64,000 nucleotides of DNA, from NCBI RefSeq assembly GCF_000423045.1, contig NZ_KE383972.1, positions 391,670 to 455,669 on the forward strand, written 5' to 3'. The translations under genes and the position numbers were made by a program. Source of the DNA: Christiangramia portivictoriae DSM 23547 (GTDB taxonomy: Bacteria > Bacteroidota > Bacteroidia > Flavobacteriales > Flavobacteriaceae). The notes beneath the pieces were generated by a model, which worked only from the letters and a program-made list of their open reading frames with translations, did no database searches and was not told the DNA's origin. Within the stretch, counting starts at the first letter, position 1. Every line of letters begins with the position of its first letter. Below are positions 1 through 9,029 of this stretch, one piece after another.

Positions 1-1
1 A

Positions 2-1558
2 GATATCATGCGCGTTTACAATAAGTATATCAAAGATCAGCATTATATTATGACCAGCGTTATTCCCAAAGGCAGCCTGAACCTGGCTATAAATAATTCA
101 GAAGAAGCCAACGTGTGGATTGAAGAAGTCAAGAAAGATGTAGCCAGCGAGGAGGTTAGCCAGGGAGAGGAAGCTGTATACGACAAAACTCCGTCCAAAT
201 ATGATCGAAGTGAACCTGAATTTGGCGATCTGCCTTTATTCAAGGCACCGCAAATCTGGACAGCAGAACTTGAAAATGGAATAGAGATTTATGGAATTGA
301 GAATAACGAAATACCGCTTGTACAGTTTGATATTACAATTCCAGGTGGACAACGACTGGATCCAGATGGAAAAGAAGGTGTGTCGTACCTGCTAAGTGAT
401 TTAATGTTACAGGGAACAGCCACGAAAACTCCGGCAGAATTAGAAGAAGCTCTCGGACTTTTGGGAGCTAATGTATACATAAGTACCGGAAATGAAGACT
501 TTCGTATTTCAGGCACCTGTTTAAGCAAGAACTTAAAGGCAACGATGAAACTCGTGAAGGAAATATTATTGCAACCAAGATGGGATTCAACAGAACTATC
601 GAGATTAAAACAAGCTCTTGAGACCAGTTTGAAGGATCGAGAAGCGAATCCACAGGCAATTGCCTCTACAGCGTTCTATAAGCTATTATATGGAGAGGAG
701 CATAGTTTCGGAGTGCCGGTAAATGGTACTTTAAAAACAACTGCAAATATTACTATGAATGATTTAAAAGCTTATTATGCTAAATTATCTCCTGAAGATG
801 CCAAATTTCATATAGCAGGTGCGGTTGGAAAAGATCAGGTAATAGACATTGTTTCCAATTTAGAAACAGATTGGGATACTGCAGCTCCTGAAATATCTAC
901 CTCTGAAATAGATGCGCCAGGCGAACCGGGAACTTTATATTTTATAGATGTTCCAGACGCTAAACAATCTGTGATCATGGTGGGCAAACTGGTACTTTCA
1001 GAAAATGATGAGAATGCCAGTAAACTTGCTTTTGCTAATGAGATCCTGGGTGGTGGTTCGAGTGGTAAACTATTTCAGACTTTAAGAATTGAAAAAGGTT
1101 ATACCTACGGAGCATACTCTGGTATTGCCCAGAATGAAACAATTTCACCATTTTATATCTCAACCAGTGTTCGTGCAAACGCTACTTTACCCTCCCTGGA
1201 GATCATCGAGAAGATGCTGACTAATTATGCTGAAGATTTTGGTGATGAAGAAGTTGAACTGACGCAGAACAAGCTATTAAAAGAAAACACTCGTTCTTAT
1301 GAGAGTCTGGGAGCTAAGCTGGGTATGCTGAATGATATAAGCAAGTATAAGAAAGCTGCAAATTTTATTGAATTACAGCAGGAGGAACTTATGAATATGA
1401 CAGAAAACGACTTCAAGTCTATTATTAAGCAATATATTGACGAAACAGGAATGATCTATTTGGTGGTTGGCGACCGGGCAACACAACTAGATGAAGTCAG
1501 GAAGCTGGGGAAACCTGTGGTTGAACTTGATATTTATGCCAATAAACTAAAAGAATAG
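2..1558 (+). CDS. M16 family zinc-peptidase-like protein, C-terminal part (5' truncated by the window)
   Basis: The reading frame is open to the left edge, so this is the 3' part of a longer gene. The roughly 517 visible residues match the second half of two-repeat M16 (insulinase/PqqL-type) peptidases. They include the inactive-half beta/alpha fold and, near nt 1081-1130, the conserved R-x-x-x-G-x-x-Y segment (RIEKGYTYGAYSG) that contributes to substrate binding. No HxxEH zinc motif is visible; in the family it lies in the missing N-terminal half. Such proteins in Bacteroidota are usually exported peptidases. An intrinsic terminator follows 27 bases after the stop. Confidence 0.85.
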   Translation, partial: DIMRVYNKYIKDQHYIMTSVIPKGSLNLAINNSEEANVWIEEVKKDVASEEVSQGEEAVYDKTPSKYDRSEPEFGDLPLFKAPQIWTAELENGIEIYGIENNEIPLVQFDITIPGGQRLDPDGKEGVSYLLSDLMLQGTATKTPAELEEALGLLGANVYISTGNEDFRISGTCLSKNLKATMKLVKEILLQPRWDSTELSRLKQALETSLKDREANPQAIASTAFYKLLYGEEHSFGVPVNGTLKTTANITMNDLKAYYAKLSPEDAKFHIAGAVGKDQVIDIVSNLETDWDTAAPEISTSEIDAPGEPGTLYFIDVPDAKQSVIMVGKLVLSENDENASKLAFANEILGGGSSGKLFQTLRIEKGYTYGAYSGIAQNETISPFYISTSVRANATLPSLEIIEKMLTNYAEDFGDEEVELTQNKLLKENTRSYESLGAKLGMLNDISKYKKAANFIELQQEELMNMTENDFKSIIKQYIDETGMIYLVVGDRATQLDEVRKLGKPVVELDIYANKLKE

Positions 1559-1584
1559 GGAAGAATTCGATTCTATAATTTAGT

Positions 1585-1620
1585 ACAACAGCGCGAAATT
1601 ATCGCGCTGTTGTTGTTTTG
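1585..1620 (+). terminator. Intrinsic terminator after the M16 gene
   Basis: A perfect 11-bp stem (1585-1595 with 1603-1613) encloses a 7-nt loop and is followed by a T-rich run (tgttttg). It lies directly downstream of the peptidase stop and separates it from the signalling operon. Confidence 0.85.
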
Positions 1621-1783
1621 TAAGACCTTTTAATCAGTTAATTAACAAATACTTATTCAAAGAATTAGTGATTTACAAATAATTAATAATATATTAGATA
1701 ATACATCGTATAAAACTAACTCACGGTAAGAAGATTCTTTCAATCTTCTAAAATGAAGTTTAGTTAGAATTTGTCAATTGTTT

Positions 1784-4700
1784 ATGTCTGGATCGTCAAG
1801 AATTCATCTCTTACATGTAGAGGACTCCAAAACAGATGCGTACTTACTACAAAGGCATCTGGAGAACACTGATATCCAGATTTACCTGGCGACAAGCAAA
1901 AAAGAGTTCGAATATTATCTCCACAATCATTCTTTTGATATTATTCTTTGCGATCATTACCTACCAGACCTTTATTCTAATGAAGCCTTGGAAACTGTTA
2001 GAAAAATGGATAGTGTCTTGCCATTTATAATATTTTCAGGCACTTTACCACCAGGTACAGCGGTTAAGCTTATGGAGAAAGGTGCCAACGATTTCATTTT
2101 TAAAGATAGGCCAGAAAGGCTCATACCTGCGATCCTTAATGCGATAAGTCGATGTAAGTTGGAACGTGAACGTGAGCAGATGGAGAAGCAGATTCGATTT
2201 AGCGAAAACAGATTCCGGAAACTGGTAGAGTCTTCCCACGAAATAATTTGCATTTTAAACCGTGAGGCTGAAATTATCTATTGTAGTCCTTCCATTAGAA
2301 ATTTATTTAATGATCATACTAAGGTCCTTGGATGTGCTATTGGTCAAATTATCGATTTCGAAAATCCAGTTCGATTCCTTGAATTATTCAATGAATGTAA
2401 AAACAAGAAACAGCGCATAGAGGATTTAGTATATGTCAAACTATTAAATTCAGTAGGTGTGTTCAGATGTATTTTAAGAAATCATTTGAACGACGAAGGA
2501 ATCAATGGTATCATTATTAAGTTTCGAGATATTACTGATGAAATATCAAAAGATAAGCAAATAAGGGAAAGAGATGAGAAACTGAGAGCTTTCTACGAAA
2601 ATAGCATTGATGGGATCATCATGGCGAAAACTAATGGAATTATTACTTCGGCCAACCCTGCGATGTGCAGGATGCTGGGAATGCAGGAATCTGAACTTAT
2701 CGGGCAGCATAGAAATATAATCATTGATACCGATAAAGATAGAGTTGCTGAATTACTCGAAGAACGCAGGAAGATCGGAAAAGCAAAATCTGAGCTCAAT
2801 CTAATTAGAAAAGATGGTACAGTATTTCCAGCTGAAGTTGCGTCCTCTATACTTCCTTTCAAGAGGGATGGTAGAAAGATTGAAAAAACTGCTACTATTA
2901 TTAGGGATATTACTGAACAAAAAGAAAACGTCCGGCAAATCAATGACACAGCGGAAAAGCTGCAGTATGCTGAAAAAATTGCCAGAATTGGATATCTGGA
3001 AATCAATCTTAAAGCGAATACCGTTTACTGCTCCGGGGAGGTTAGCAACATATTAGCTGTTGAAAATTGTGATGATTTAAAATAGAGGAATTTCGTAGCC
3101 TGATATTTAAGGAGGACATACACATATTTGAAGATCTAAAAAGCGCGGTTCTGGATAAAGCTGAAACAAAAAATATTGAATTAAGAATACACGTAAGAAA
3201 TTCAGAATTCAGGTGGTTGAATGTGATCGTAAGCCCTTTGATGGACGGAGAAGAGATCGTTGGAGGAAAAGGAACCTTACAGGATATTACAGAGAAAAAA
3301 GTAAACTTTGAAAAATTAGCAATTAGCGAGAACAGGTATAAAAGTCTAATCCAATCACAGACAAATTATTTCATCCGAATTGATTTGGAAGGAAACTTAA
3401 CATATTGTAATCAAAGGTACATCGATGATTTTGGATGGTTATACCCTAATCATGATCCCATAGGTAAAAATAGTTTGATAGACTCGCTTCCAAGCCAGTA
3501 CGAAAAAATCATGGCCCTTGGTGACAAATGCACCAGATTTCCATTCAAAAATTTCCAGCTGGAGATAGATAAGATAGGGAAGAATGATACGAGCAAGGCT
3601 ACCATATGGGACATCGTATATCTTAAAAATGAAAATGGCTCCGGTGAACTACAATGTGTTGGAATAGATATTTCAGACAGGGTGAAAGCTGAAGACGAGA
3701 ATAAATTTCAAGCTAATATTCTTAGCAAAATTGGGCAGGGAGTTGTAGCCACAGATGCTGAGGGAAAAATAAAATATTTTAATGCAGCCGCTGAAAAGAT
3801 CTACGGCTGGAAATATGAAGAGGTTAAAGATGAAAATCTTGTTGAATTAATGTTTCCAGATTTACACGAATCAGATCTGTTAGAAGAAATCCTGGAGAAG
3901 ATATCTTTTGAGCATACCTTCAGTAGTCAGTATCACGGAAGAAAAAGTGATGGGACAAGTTTCCCCGTCCAGGTTACTATGTCTGGAATCGTCGATCAAG
4001 AGCGTAATCTCAATGGTGTTATTTGCATCTTTTCAGATATTACCAAACTTAAAAAATCTGAGAATAAGCTGAGGGAGCTCAATAAGAATCTTACAAGTTA
4101 CACCAATGAGCTGGTAAGCGCGAACAAAGGTCTTGAGCAATTCAGCTATATTGTTTCTCATAACCTACGCGCACCGGTCGCCAATATTATTGGAATTGCT
4201 GAAATTATTGCAGATGAGGATATTGAGCCAATTATGCGGGATAAGCTTATAAGCGACATGTTGAATAACGTTCAGCGCGTGGATACTGTGGTAAGAGATC
4301 TTAATGATATTTTGAAGGTCAAAGCCGACTATAATAATTCCAGAGAGTTGGTTGATTTCCAGAGTTTAACCGATGATGTACTGCATATGACTGGATCACT
4401 AATCTCTGAAGATGAAATGACAGTGGATACTGATTTTGGTAGTTTTCCATCTATGTTAACCTCGAAAAGTTATCTCCATAGCGTCTTTTATAATATTATT
4501 CTAAATGCCATAAAATACAAACATCCGGACAGAGAGCTTTTTTTAAAGATCTCCAGTCATTCAGATGCCAGGTTCAATACGTTGACATTTTTAGATAATG
4601 GATTAGGAATCAAACTTGGTAAAAACAAAGAGGAGTTATTTGAACTTTATAAAAGACATCATCATCACATTGAGGGCAAGGGGATGGGCTTGTTTATGGT

Positions 4701-4809
4701 AAAGACTCAGCTTGATTTAATTGGAGGAAAAATTAATCTGGAAAGTGAACCTAACCAGTGGACTAAGGTATGCATTCAATTCCCGAATAAAATTACAAAA
4801 ACAGAATGA
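1784..4809 (+). CDS. Hybrid sensor kinase, REC-PAS(x5)-histidine kinase, expressed only through a -1 frame change near 3076-3085
   Basis: Two overlapping halves form one protein of about 1008 residues if a -1 shift occurs. The first half (ATG 1784 to TAG 3085) has a receiver domain (acidic pair Glu13/Asp14, phospho-acceptor Asp57, Ser85, Lys107), two complete PAS domains and the start of a third. The second half is in frame 1. It is open from just after a stop at 3073-3075 and continues the third PAS domain without loss (a 'TLQDITEKK' PAC end near 3280). Two more PAS domains follow, then a dimerisation helix with phospho-acceptor His (codon 4159-4161, SHNLRAP) and an ATPase domain with N, G1 and G2 boxes (NIILNAIKY, DNGLGI, GKGMGLFMV). 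The track-style start at 3217 (TTG) falls inside a PAS fold and is not a real start. ATG 1784 is preferred over TTG 1778. Either this is a programmed frameshift, a recent 1-base deletion in an A run, or a sequencing error. Confidence 0.75.
3076..3085 (+). promoter_or_regulatory. Candidate -1 ribosomal frameshift site, T TTA AAA then TAG stop
   Basis: In the frame of the upstream half the codons read GAT TTA AAA TAG. T TTA AAA fits the X XXY YYZ slippery pattern, and slipping back one base continues exactly into the downstream kinase frame (AAA then ATA GAG GAA). A purine-rich AAGGAGG lies at about 3109-3115, downstream of the site, which is not the usual stimulatory position. I did not find a strong downstream hairpin by eye. 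Adding one A to the four-A run would give the same protein, so an indel is the main alternative. Confidence 0.4.
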
Positions 4810-5210
4810 TGAGTACACATGATTACATAATTGTAGATGATGATCCTGTGAATAATCTCATCTGTAAGCTAGTGATTGAGAAATTCGATCCAAATGGGAA
4901 GGTAAACGTGTTTCAGCAACCAGAGAAAGGACTGGAGTTTTTGAAATCTTTTGTCATCGATGATTCTCAAGCAAAAATAGTACTGTTCCTGGATGTTAAC
5001 ATGCCTACCATGACTGGCTGGGATTTTCTTGATGAATTTCTGAAATTTGATGAAAGTCGGAGAAATTTGTTCGAAATATATATTCTAACATCAGCGATTG
5101 AAGATTTTGATCCGGAAAAGATTAAATATCCCATGGTAAAAGCTTTTCTCTCCAAACCTCTTCGGAAAACTACACTTGTTGAATTAAATTTAGACTTCTC
5201 TACCTTCTAA
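4806..5210 (+). CDS. Stand-alone response regulator receiver protein
   Basis: A single REC domain of 134 residues with no output domain. The acidic cluster is at Asp11-Asp13, the phospho-acceptor is Asp63 (FLDVNMP), the switch Thr is Thr95 (LTSA) and the conserved Lys is Lys117 (SKP). The ATG overlaps the kinase stop by ATGA, and a second ATG at 4809 is equally possible. The overlap implies translational coupling to the multi-PAS kinase, so it is likely a phospho-relay partner of that kinase. Proteins of this type often follow PAS kinases in Bacteroidota, but the downstream target cannot be read from the sequence. Confidence 0.9.
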   Translation: MMSTHDYIIVDDDPVNNLICKLVIEKFDPNGKVNVFQQPEKGLEFLKSFVIDDSQAKIVLFLDVNMPTMTGWDFLDEFLKFDESRRNLFEIYILTSAIEDFDPEKIKYPMVKAFLSKPLRKTTLVELNLDFSTF

Positions 5211-5274
5211 AATTTTATGATTTCATTTGATCCTCTCTAAGCTTTAGTTTTTAGATTTATAAAAAATTAAAGTT

Positions 5275-5715
5275 ATGAAAGGAATCATATACGCCGGAGT
5301 TTTTGCTTTAAGTATTAGTGTGATGAGCTGCCAGGAAAATAAAAGTGAGGAAGATACTGTACCCGAAGCGGTACAAAGCGCATTTCAAAAAAAATATCCT
5401 GGTGAAAATGATCCAGATTGGGAAAAAGATGATCATGGATATTGGGAATCTCATTTCAAAATAGATGGAGAGAAATATCGCGCAGATTTTAATGCTGATG
5501 GAACATGGGTAGAAACTGAAAATGACATTAAAAAGAAGGAATTACCCCAGGTCATATTAGATATCATCGCCAGTGAATATGCTGATTATGAAATTACTGA
5601 GGTAGAACATGTACAATCTGCAACCAAAGGGGAATTTTTTGATGTAGAATTTAAACAGAAGGGCAAGAACAAGGATGTAATGTTCAAAAAGGATGGAACA
5701 GTTATTACTAAGTAA
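5275..5715 (+). CDS. PepSY-like (BLIP-like) lipoprotein
   Basis: This 146-residue protein has a lipoprotein signal (hydrophobic stretch 4-17, lipobox VMSC with Cys19). It is followed by a charged linker and a repeat-like beta-rich domain with the aromatic-rich pattern 'YRADFNADGTWVETE', typical of the putative beta-lactamase-inhibitor-like PepSY_2 family common in Bacteroidota. It is probably an outer- or inner-membrane-anchored periplasmic protein. Its role is unknown; PepSY-type domains are often linked to metal stress or protease inhibition, but nothing here proves that. It lies about 65 bases after the receiver gene and may be a separate transcript. Confidence 0.75.
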   Translation: MKGIIYAGVFALSISVMSCQENKSEEDTVPEAVQSAFQKKYPGENDPDWEKDDHGYWESHFKIDGEKYRADFNADGTWVETENDIKKKELPQVILDIIASEYADYEITEVEHVQSATKGEFFDVEFKQKGKNKDVMFKKDGTVITK

Positions 5716-5826
5716 TAGGTAATATCCCAGCATTTATTTCCGAAGAGACCGTGGTTTGAATTAGGGTGATCATAGCACAATCATGTCGAGCAATATTGCA
5801 AATCCTGCATTAGAGTTAAATAGGAT

Positions 5827-6447
5827 TTAATCTATGGCTGTCGCCTTTAAGGTGACGTCGTATGGATACGCGAAATTTTTAAGTTCAGTGCCATTCAACC
5901 AGTTTTGATGGTCCTGAGCTTTTAAAATCACAGGCATTCGTTTCTTGTTGTTATGAATCTCGCTCATTAGTTCGTTAGCTTCAGTAGTGAGAATAGAGTA
6001 GGAGTTCACTATTGAATCATCATTAGGGTTTTGCCAGGTTGAAAAGATCCCCGCAAAAGCAAAAATTTCCTGATCCTGAGGTTCCAGCATAAATTTTTGC
6101 TTGGTTTTTCCTCTGGGATCTAGCCATTGCCACTCATAATAAGCTTCGGCAATTACGAGACATCTATTGCTGACAGAATTTCTGAATGCCGGCTTCTCTG
6201 CTGCTGTTTCAATCTTACTGTTGAGGGTCATTTTTTTTATGGAATCATCCTTGGCCCAGAATGGAATCAATCCCCACTGAAACATTTGTATTTCACCGGG
6301 AGAATCGTAAGTGATTACCGGAGTTTTAGAAAAACTAAAGGCATTAATTTCCAATTGTGGCTGGTATTTCTCAGGTTCCACAAATCTTGCGTCTAGCGAC
6401 TTTTCCAGTGAAAATATCTTTTTGTTCAACTTAGTACGGTAACACAT
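5827..6447 (-). CDS. SRAP-domain protein (YedK/HMCES family, abasic-site DNA-protein crosslinker)
   Basis: This 206-residue protein begins Met-Cys2. After Met removal the Cys becomes the N-terminal nucleophile that forms a thiazolidine crosslink with abasic sites in single-stranded DNA. Other family residues are visible: WGLIPFW at 58-64, Asn76, Glu105 in the AEAYYEW motif, and His165 before RMPVIL at 170-175. The loop after His165 is longer (HNNKKRMPVIL) than the usual HDRMPVIL. Length and motifs fit an intact SRAP protein. It is convergent with the PepSY-like gene, and no SOS-box-like site was recognised upstream. Confidence 0.92.
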   Translation of the reverse strand: MCYRTKLNKKIFSLEKSLDARFVEPEKYQPQLEINAFSFSKTPVITYDSPGEIQMFQWGLIPFWAKDDSIKKMTLNSKIETAAEKPAFRNSVSNRCLVIAEAYYEWQWLDPRGKTKQKFMLEPQDQEIFAFAGIFSTWQNPNDDSIVNSYSILTTEANELMSEIHNNKKRMPVILKAQDHQNWLNGTELKNFAYPYDVTLKATAID

Positions 6448-6509
6448 GATACAATTTTTTTAAATTTAATCATTTAGTGAGCCTAAAAACATAGTTAAAA
6501 GTTAATATA

Positions 6510-6983
6510 ATGATAATAGGTCTTGGAGGTGGTTGCCACTGGTGTACGGAAGCAGTTTTTCAGGCTATCAAAGGTGTCATCGATGTACGACAAGGGTATG
6601 TCTCTGCTAAGCAACGTAAAGATAGGCTCTATGAAGGTGTTTTGATCAAATACAATCCAGATATCATTGCGTTGGAAGATATCTTGCTAGTTCATTTAAG
6701 AACTCATCAAAGTATGAAAGACCATAGTATGCGACATAAATACAAGTCGGCAGTTTATGTTTTAGATCCTACCAAATTCGAGAGCACCAAAATTTCATTA
6801 GAGCATGCTGCCAAACAAATGGATTCAGAAATTGTGACTGAGGTATGTGAACTTGCTGAGTTTTCAGATTCCAGGAAGGCTATACGGAATTACTATAATT
6901 CTAATCCTGAGCGACCGTTCTGTACCAAATATATCCAGCCTAAGCTTGATTTACTACAAAGGGAGTATGCTTACTTATTATAA
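6510..6983 (+). CDS. Divergent MsrA-like protein (methionine-S-sulfoxide reductase family)
   Basis: This 157-residue protein retains the MsrA N-terminal signature GGGCHWCTEAVF with the catalytic-type Cys9 and neighbouring Cys12, plus later Cys113 and Cys138 that could act as resolving residues. It differs from classical MsrA in two places. The segment that normally carries TGHAE with the catalytic Glu is shortened to LYEGVLIKYNP. The usual G-T-Q-Y-R-S block reads MRHKYKSAVY. It may be a shortened MsrA paralogue with altered chemistry or substrate. It is the first gene of the plus strand after the SRAP gene, from which it diverges across a 62-bp gap. Confidence 0.75.
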   Translation: MIIGLGGGCHWCTEAVFQAIKGVIDVRQGYVSAKQRKDRLYEGVLIKYNPDIIALEDILLVHLRTHQSMKDHSMRHKYKSAVYVLDPTKFESTKISLEHAAKQMDSEIVTEVCELAEFSDSRKAIRNYYNSNPERPFCTKYIQPKLDLLQREYAYLL

Positions 6984-6990
6984 AACGATT

Positions 6991-7341
6991 TTAGTAATTG
7001 AGCTTATATAAGGCAAATGCCAGGTAGATATTAAAAATAGCATAAATAAATGATGGAGCAGATTGAATAAAATTATCCTTTATTTTTATTCTAACGCCAT
7101 ATCCAAAGATCATTAGTATAGCTAATCCCAGCGCTGCGCAAATAGCCAGAACTGGTTTGTAGTAATAACCAATCAGCAAACCCAAAGCACCAATTATCTG
7201 TAGTCCACCAACGAGCTTTACATAATTCTTCAAACCATAGCGTATAAATTCAGATTTCATATGTTCTGTGACAAAACAACTTATACCGAAAAAGATAAAA
7301 GATATGGATGAAAAAAAGATTAGAAAGGTTAGTGTGTTCAA
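6991..7341 (-). CDS. DoxX-like four-helix membrane protein
   Basis: This 116-residue, strongly hydrophobic protein has about four transmembrane segments (roughly residues 2-22, 42-60, 64-82 and 95-113) and the DoxX-like pattern 'KLVGGLQIIGALGLLIG'. The start used here is TTG; no in-frame ATG lies near the N-terminus, and residue 1 onwards fits the family's usual first helix. DoxX-like proteins are inner-membrane proteins, some tied to thiol or oxidative stress. The neighbouring MsrA-like gene is convergent with this one, so joint function is only a suggestion. Confidence 0.75.
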   Translation of the reverse strand: MNTLTFLIFFSSISFIFFGISCFVTEHMKSEFIRYGLKNYVKLVGGLQIIGALGLLIGYYYKPVLAICAALGLAILMIFGYGVRIKIKDNFIQSAPSFIYAIFNIYLAFALYKLNY

Positions 7342-7403
7342 AAGTTTGGCTTTAATATATCTGACCTATAACTTATATTATGTAAAATAGGATTTTTTGT
7401 TAT

Positions 7404-7886
7404 CTACTTCCTTTTATAAAAACCGCGATATGAAATATTATCCCGTTGATTCATTAATAACTGAAGATTGGTTTTGCCATTGGTATACATCGAGAGAATG
7501 TATCTTATTTGTTCTGTACCGGTATTTGTTTCAAATTTTAGCTCAACTTTATCTGTAAAACTTGAGTCTATCTCCAATTCCTCTACCAATCCTGAGTAAC
7601 GAATACCTGCTTCCGCATTATATCCGCCAGAGAACTGTCTAACTCCAAAGTATGGTAAGAATATTTGTACGGAATCATTACTAAACCTTAAATGATTTTC
7701 ATTTGTGACCAAATTAATCTGGGCACCCCGCAATGGTAATGCCCAGTTATTCTCGATCTCAAATGCTTTGGATTCTATTAAACTGAGCAAATCGGTTTTA
7801 TCTGTGTAAATGTTTTTACCTGTTTTGCAGGATATGCATGTGATCAGAAAAATAGAGATTATTCCAAAAAGAACGAAGTTTCTCAT
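7404..7886 (-). CDS. DUF4251 lipoprotein
   Basis: This 160-residue protein has a lipoprotein signal (lipobox ISC, Cys20) followed by a domain matching DUF4251. The marks are an early 'IESKAFEIEN' helix, 'ALPLRGAQINL', an 'IFLPYFGVRQ' strand and 'YNAEAGIRYSG'. DUF4251 is almost confined to Bacteroidota and its function is unknown. Its start overlaps the end of the 67-residue gene at 7883 by four bases, so the two are probably translated together. Confidence 0.8.
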   Translation of the reverse strand: MRNFVLFGIISIFLITCISCKTGKNIYTDKTDLLSLIESKAFEIENNWALPLRGAQINLVTNENHLRFSNDSVQIFLPYFGVRQFSGGYNAEAGIRYSGLVEELEIDSSFTDKVELKFETNTGTEQIRYILSMYTNGKTNLQLLMNQRDNISYRGFYKRK

Positions 7887-8086
7887 TCTTCTTCTGTTCC
7901 TTCAAGACTATCTAAAGTGTCCTGAATTGTTTGATCTTCCTCGTCTGATAGCCCTTCCCTTTCTTTTTTAATATGAAGATTACCGTTTTCTCCTTTGTAT
8001 AAGCTTTCATCCTTTTCATGAAAGTTGGAAGGTCTACCGGAATTCTTCTGCCAGTCTGCCTGATCTTTTTCGTTTTTGTTTCCCAT
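7883..8086 (-). CDS. Small highly charged hypothetical protein
   Basis: Sixty-seven residues, very hydrophilic and rich in Glu, Asp, Lys and Asn, with no hydrophobic core and a C-terminal acidic tail (LDSLEGTEEE). It looks intrinsically disordered and cytoplasmic. I do not recognise a family. The four-base overlap with the DUF4251 gene and an intact ATG support a real coding gene. Confidence 0.6.
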   Translation of the reverse strand: MGNKNEKDQADWQKNSGRPSNFHEKDESLYKGENGNLHIKKEREGLSDEEDQTIQDTLDSLEGTEEE

Positions 8087-8147
8087 AATTTCTTAGAATT
8101 TTCTTTAATACTTCTAAATTTAAATAAATCTAATTTGAATTTCTTCG

Positions 8148-9002
8148 TTAAAACTTGATGTTAAATACAAATGCTCTGTATTTCAATAATGCGACGAAAA
8201 CCGTGGCACCTACTGCATTGCCAGCTAAAGCAGTTGCCAGCGTTTTTAGGTATACCAGAAAGTTGATTTTATCAGATACCAGCATTCCCGCGAAAATTTC
8301 AATATGACCAATAATACTATGATGCAATCCCGTAAAACCCATAACCGCAGTAATAACATATATAATTAAAATCTCGGCCGTGGTTTCTTTTGATGACGTT
8401 ACCAGCCAGCTTAAAAGTCCCATTAACCATCCTGCCATTATCGCACTAAGAAATATGGTGAGTATATCATAATTCACGAAATGTTCACCAATCTTGGCTA
8501 CAACTTCTGCCGGAAATAAATTTAATCCAGAACCAAGCCATGAAACCGTTAGACCAATTAACATCCCGCCAGCTAAATTTCCCAGGATCACAATACCCCA
8601 GATCTGGAAAAGGCTCAATACGCTTCTACGGTTGTTTAATACTGGCAAAGCCAGTAACGAGGTTTGTTCGGTAAATAAGATTGACTTTCCCAAAACCACC
8701 AGAATAAACCCGATGGGATATACAAATGCGATCAATTTGAAAATGGTCTCCTCTGCAACCTTGCCCTCTAAAAAACTAAATAAGGAACACAACATCAGGA
8801 AACTAAAACCAATTTCTAAACCAGCTGTAAACGAACTTAATAAAATACTGCTTTTACTCCGATCATAAGTTTCACAACCTTCAATGATCTGTTCTTTAAG
8901 GATCTCACCATGGGTTTTGGTCATGGTTTTATCCTTAGAACCCTGATTATGTAATTCCTGATTGATCTTTCCTGTATTCTCTTTTTCTTTTTGCTTATCC
9001 AT
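8148..9002 (-). CDS. Formate/nitrite transporter (FNT) family channel, YfdC-like
   Basis: This 284-residue protein has a charged N-terminal extension of about 45 residues and then six transmembrane segments typical of the pentameric FNT channels. Family marks include the conserved pore region 'GNLAGGM' and the 'TGLHHSIIGH' loop carrying the central His equivalent. The closest functional type by flavour is the YfdC-like branch rather than FocA or NirC, so the transported anion is uncertain. The N-terminal extension is rich in Lys and Glu and looks disordered. It stands alone between the small charged protein and the deaminase, on the same strand. Confidence 0.85.
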   Translation of the reverse strand: MDKQKEKENTGKINQELHNQGSKDKTMTKTHGEILKEQIIEGCETYDRSKSSILLSSFTAGLEIGFSFLMLCSLFSFLEGKVAEETIFKLIAFVYPIGFILVVLGKSILFTEQTSLLALPVLNNRRSVLSLFQIWGIVILGNLAGGMLIGLTVSWLGSGLNLFPAEVVAKIGEHFVNYDILTIFLSAIMAGWLMGLLSWLVTSSKETTAEILIIYVITAVMGFTGLHHSIIGHIEIFAGMLVSDKINFLVYLKTLATALAGNAVGATVFVALLKYRAFVFNIKF

Positions 9003-9029
9003 ATTAATAATGGCGTAATTCTTAACTAG

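Noticed and set aside
1729-1749. An 8-bp hairpin (AGAAGATT/AATCTTCT) before the hybrid kinase
   Set aside because: No T run and AT-rich surroundings; I cannot assign it a role.
3217-4809. A separate kinase gene starting at TTG 3217
   Set aside because: The start lies inside a PAS fold and the same frame is open and PAS-like from about 3076, so this is the second half of the hybrid kinase.
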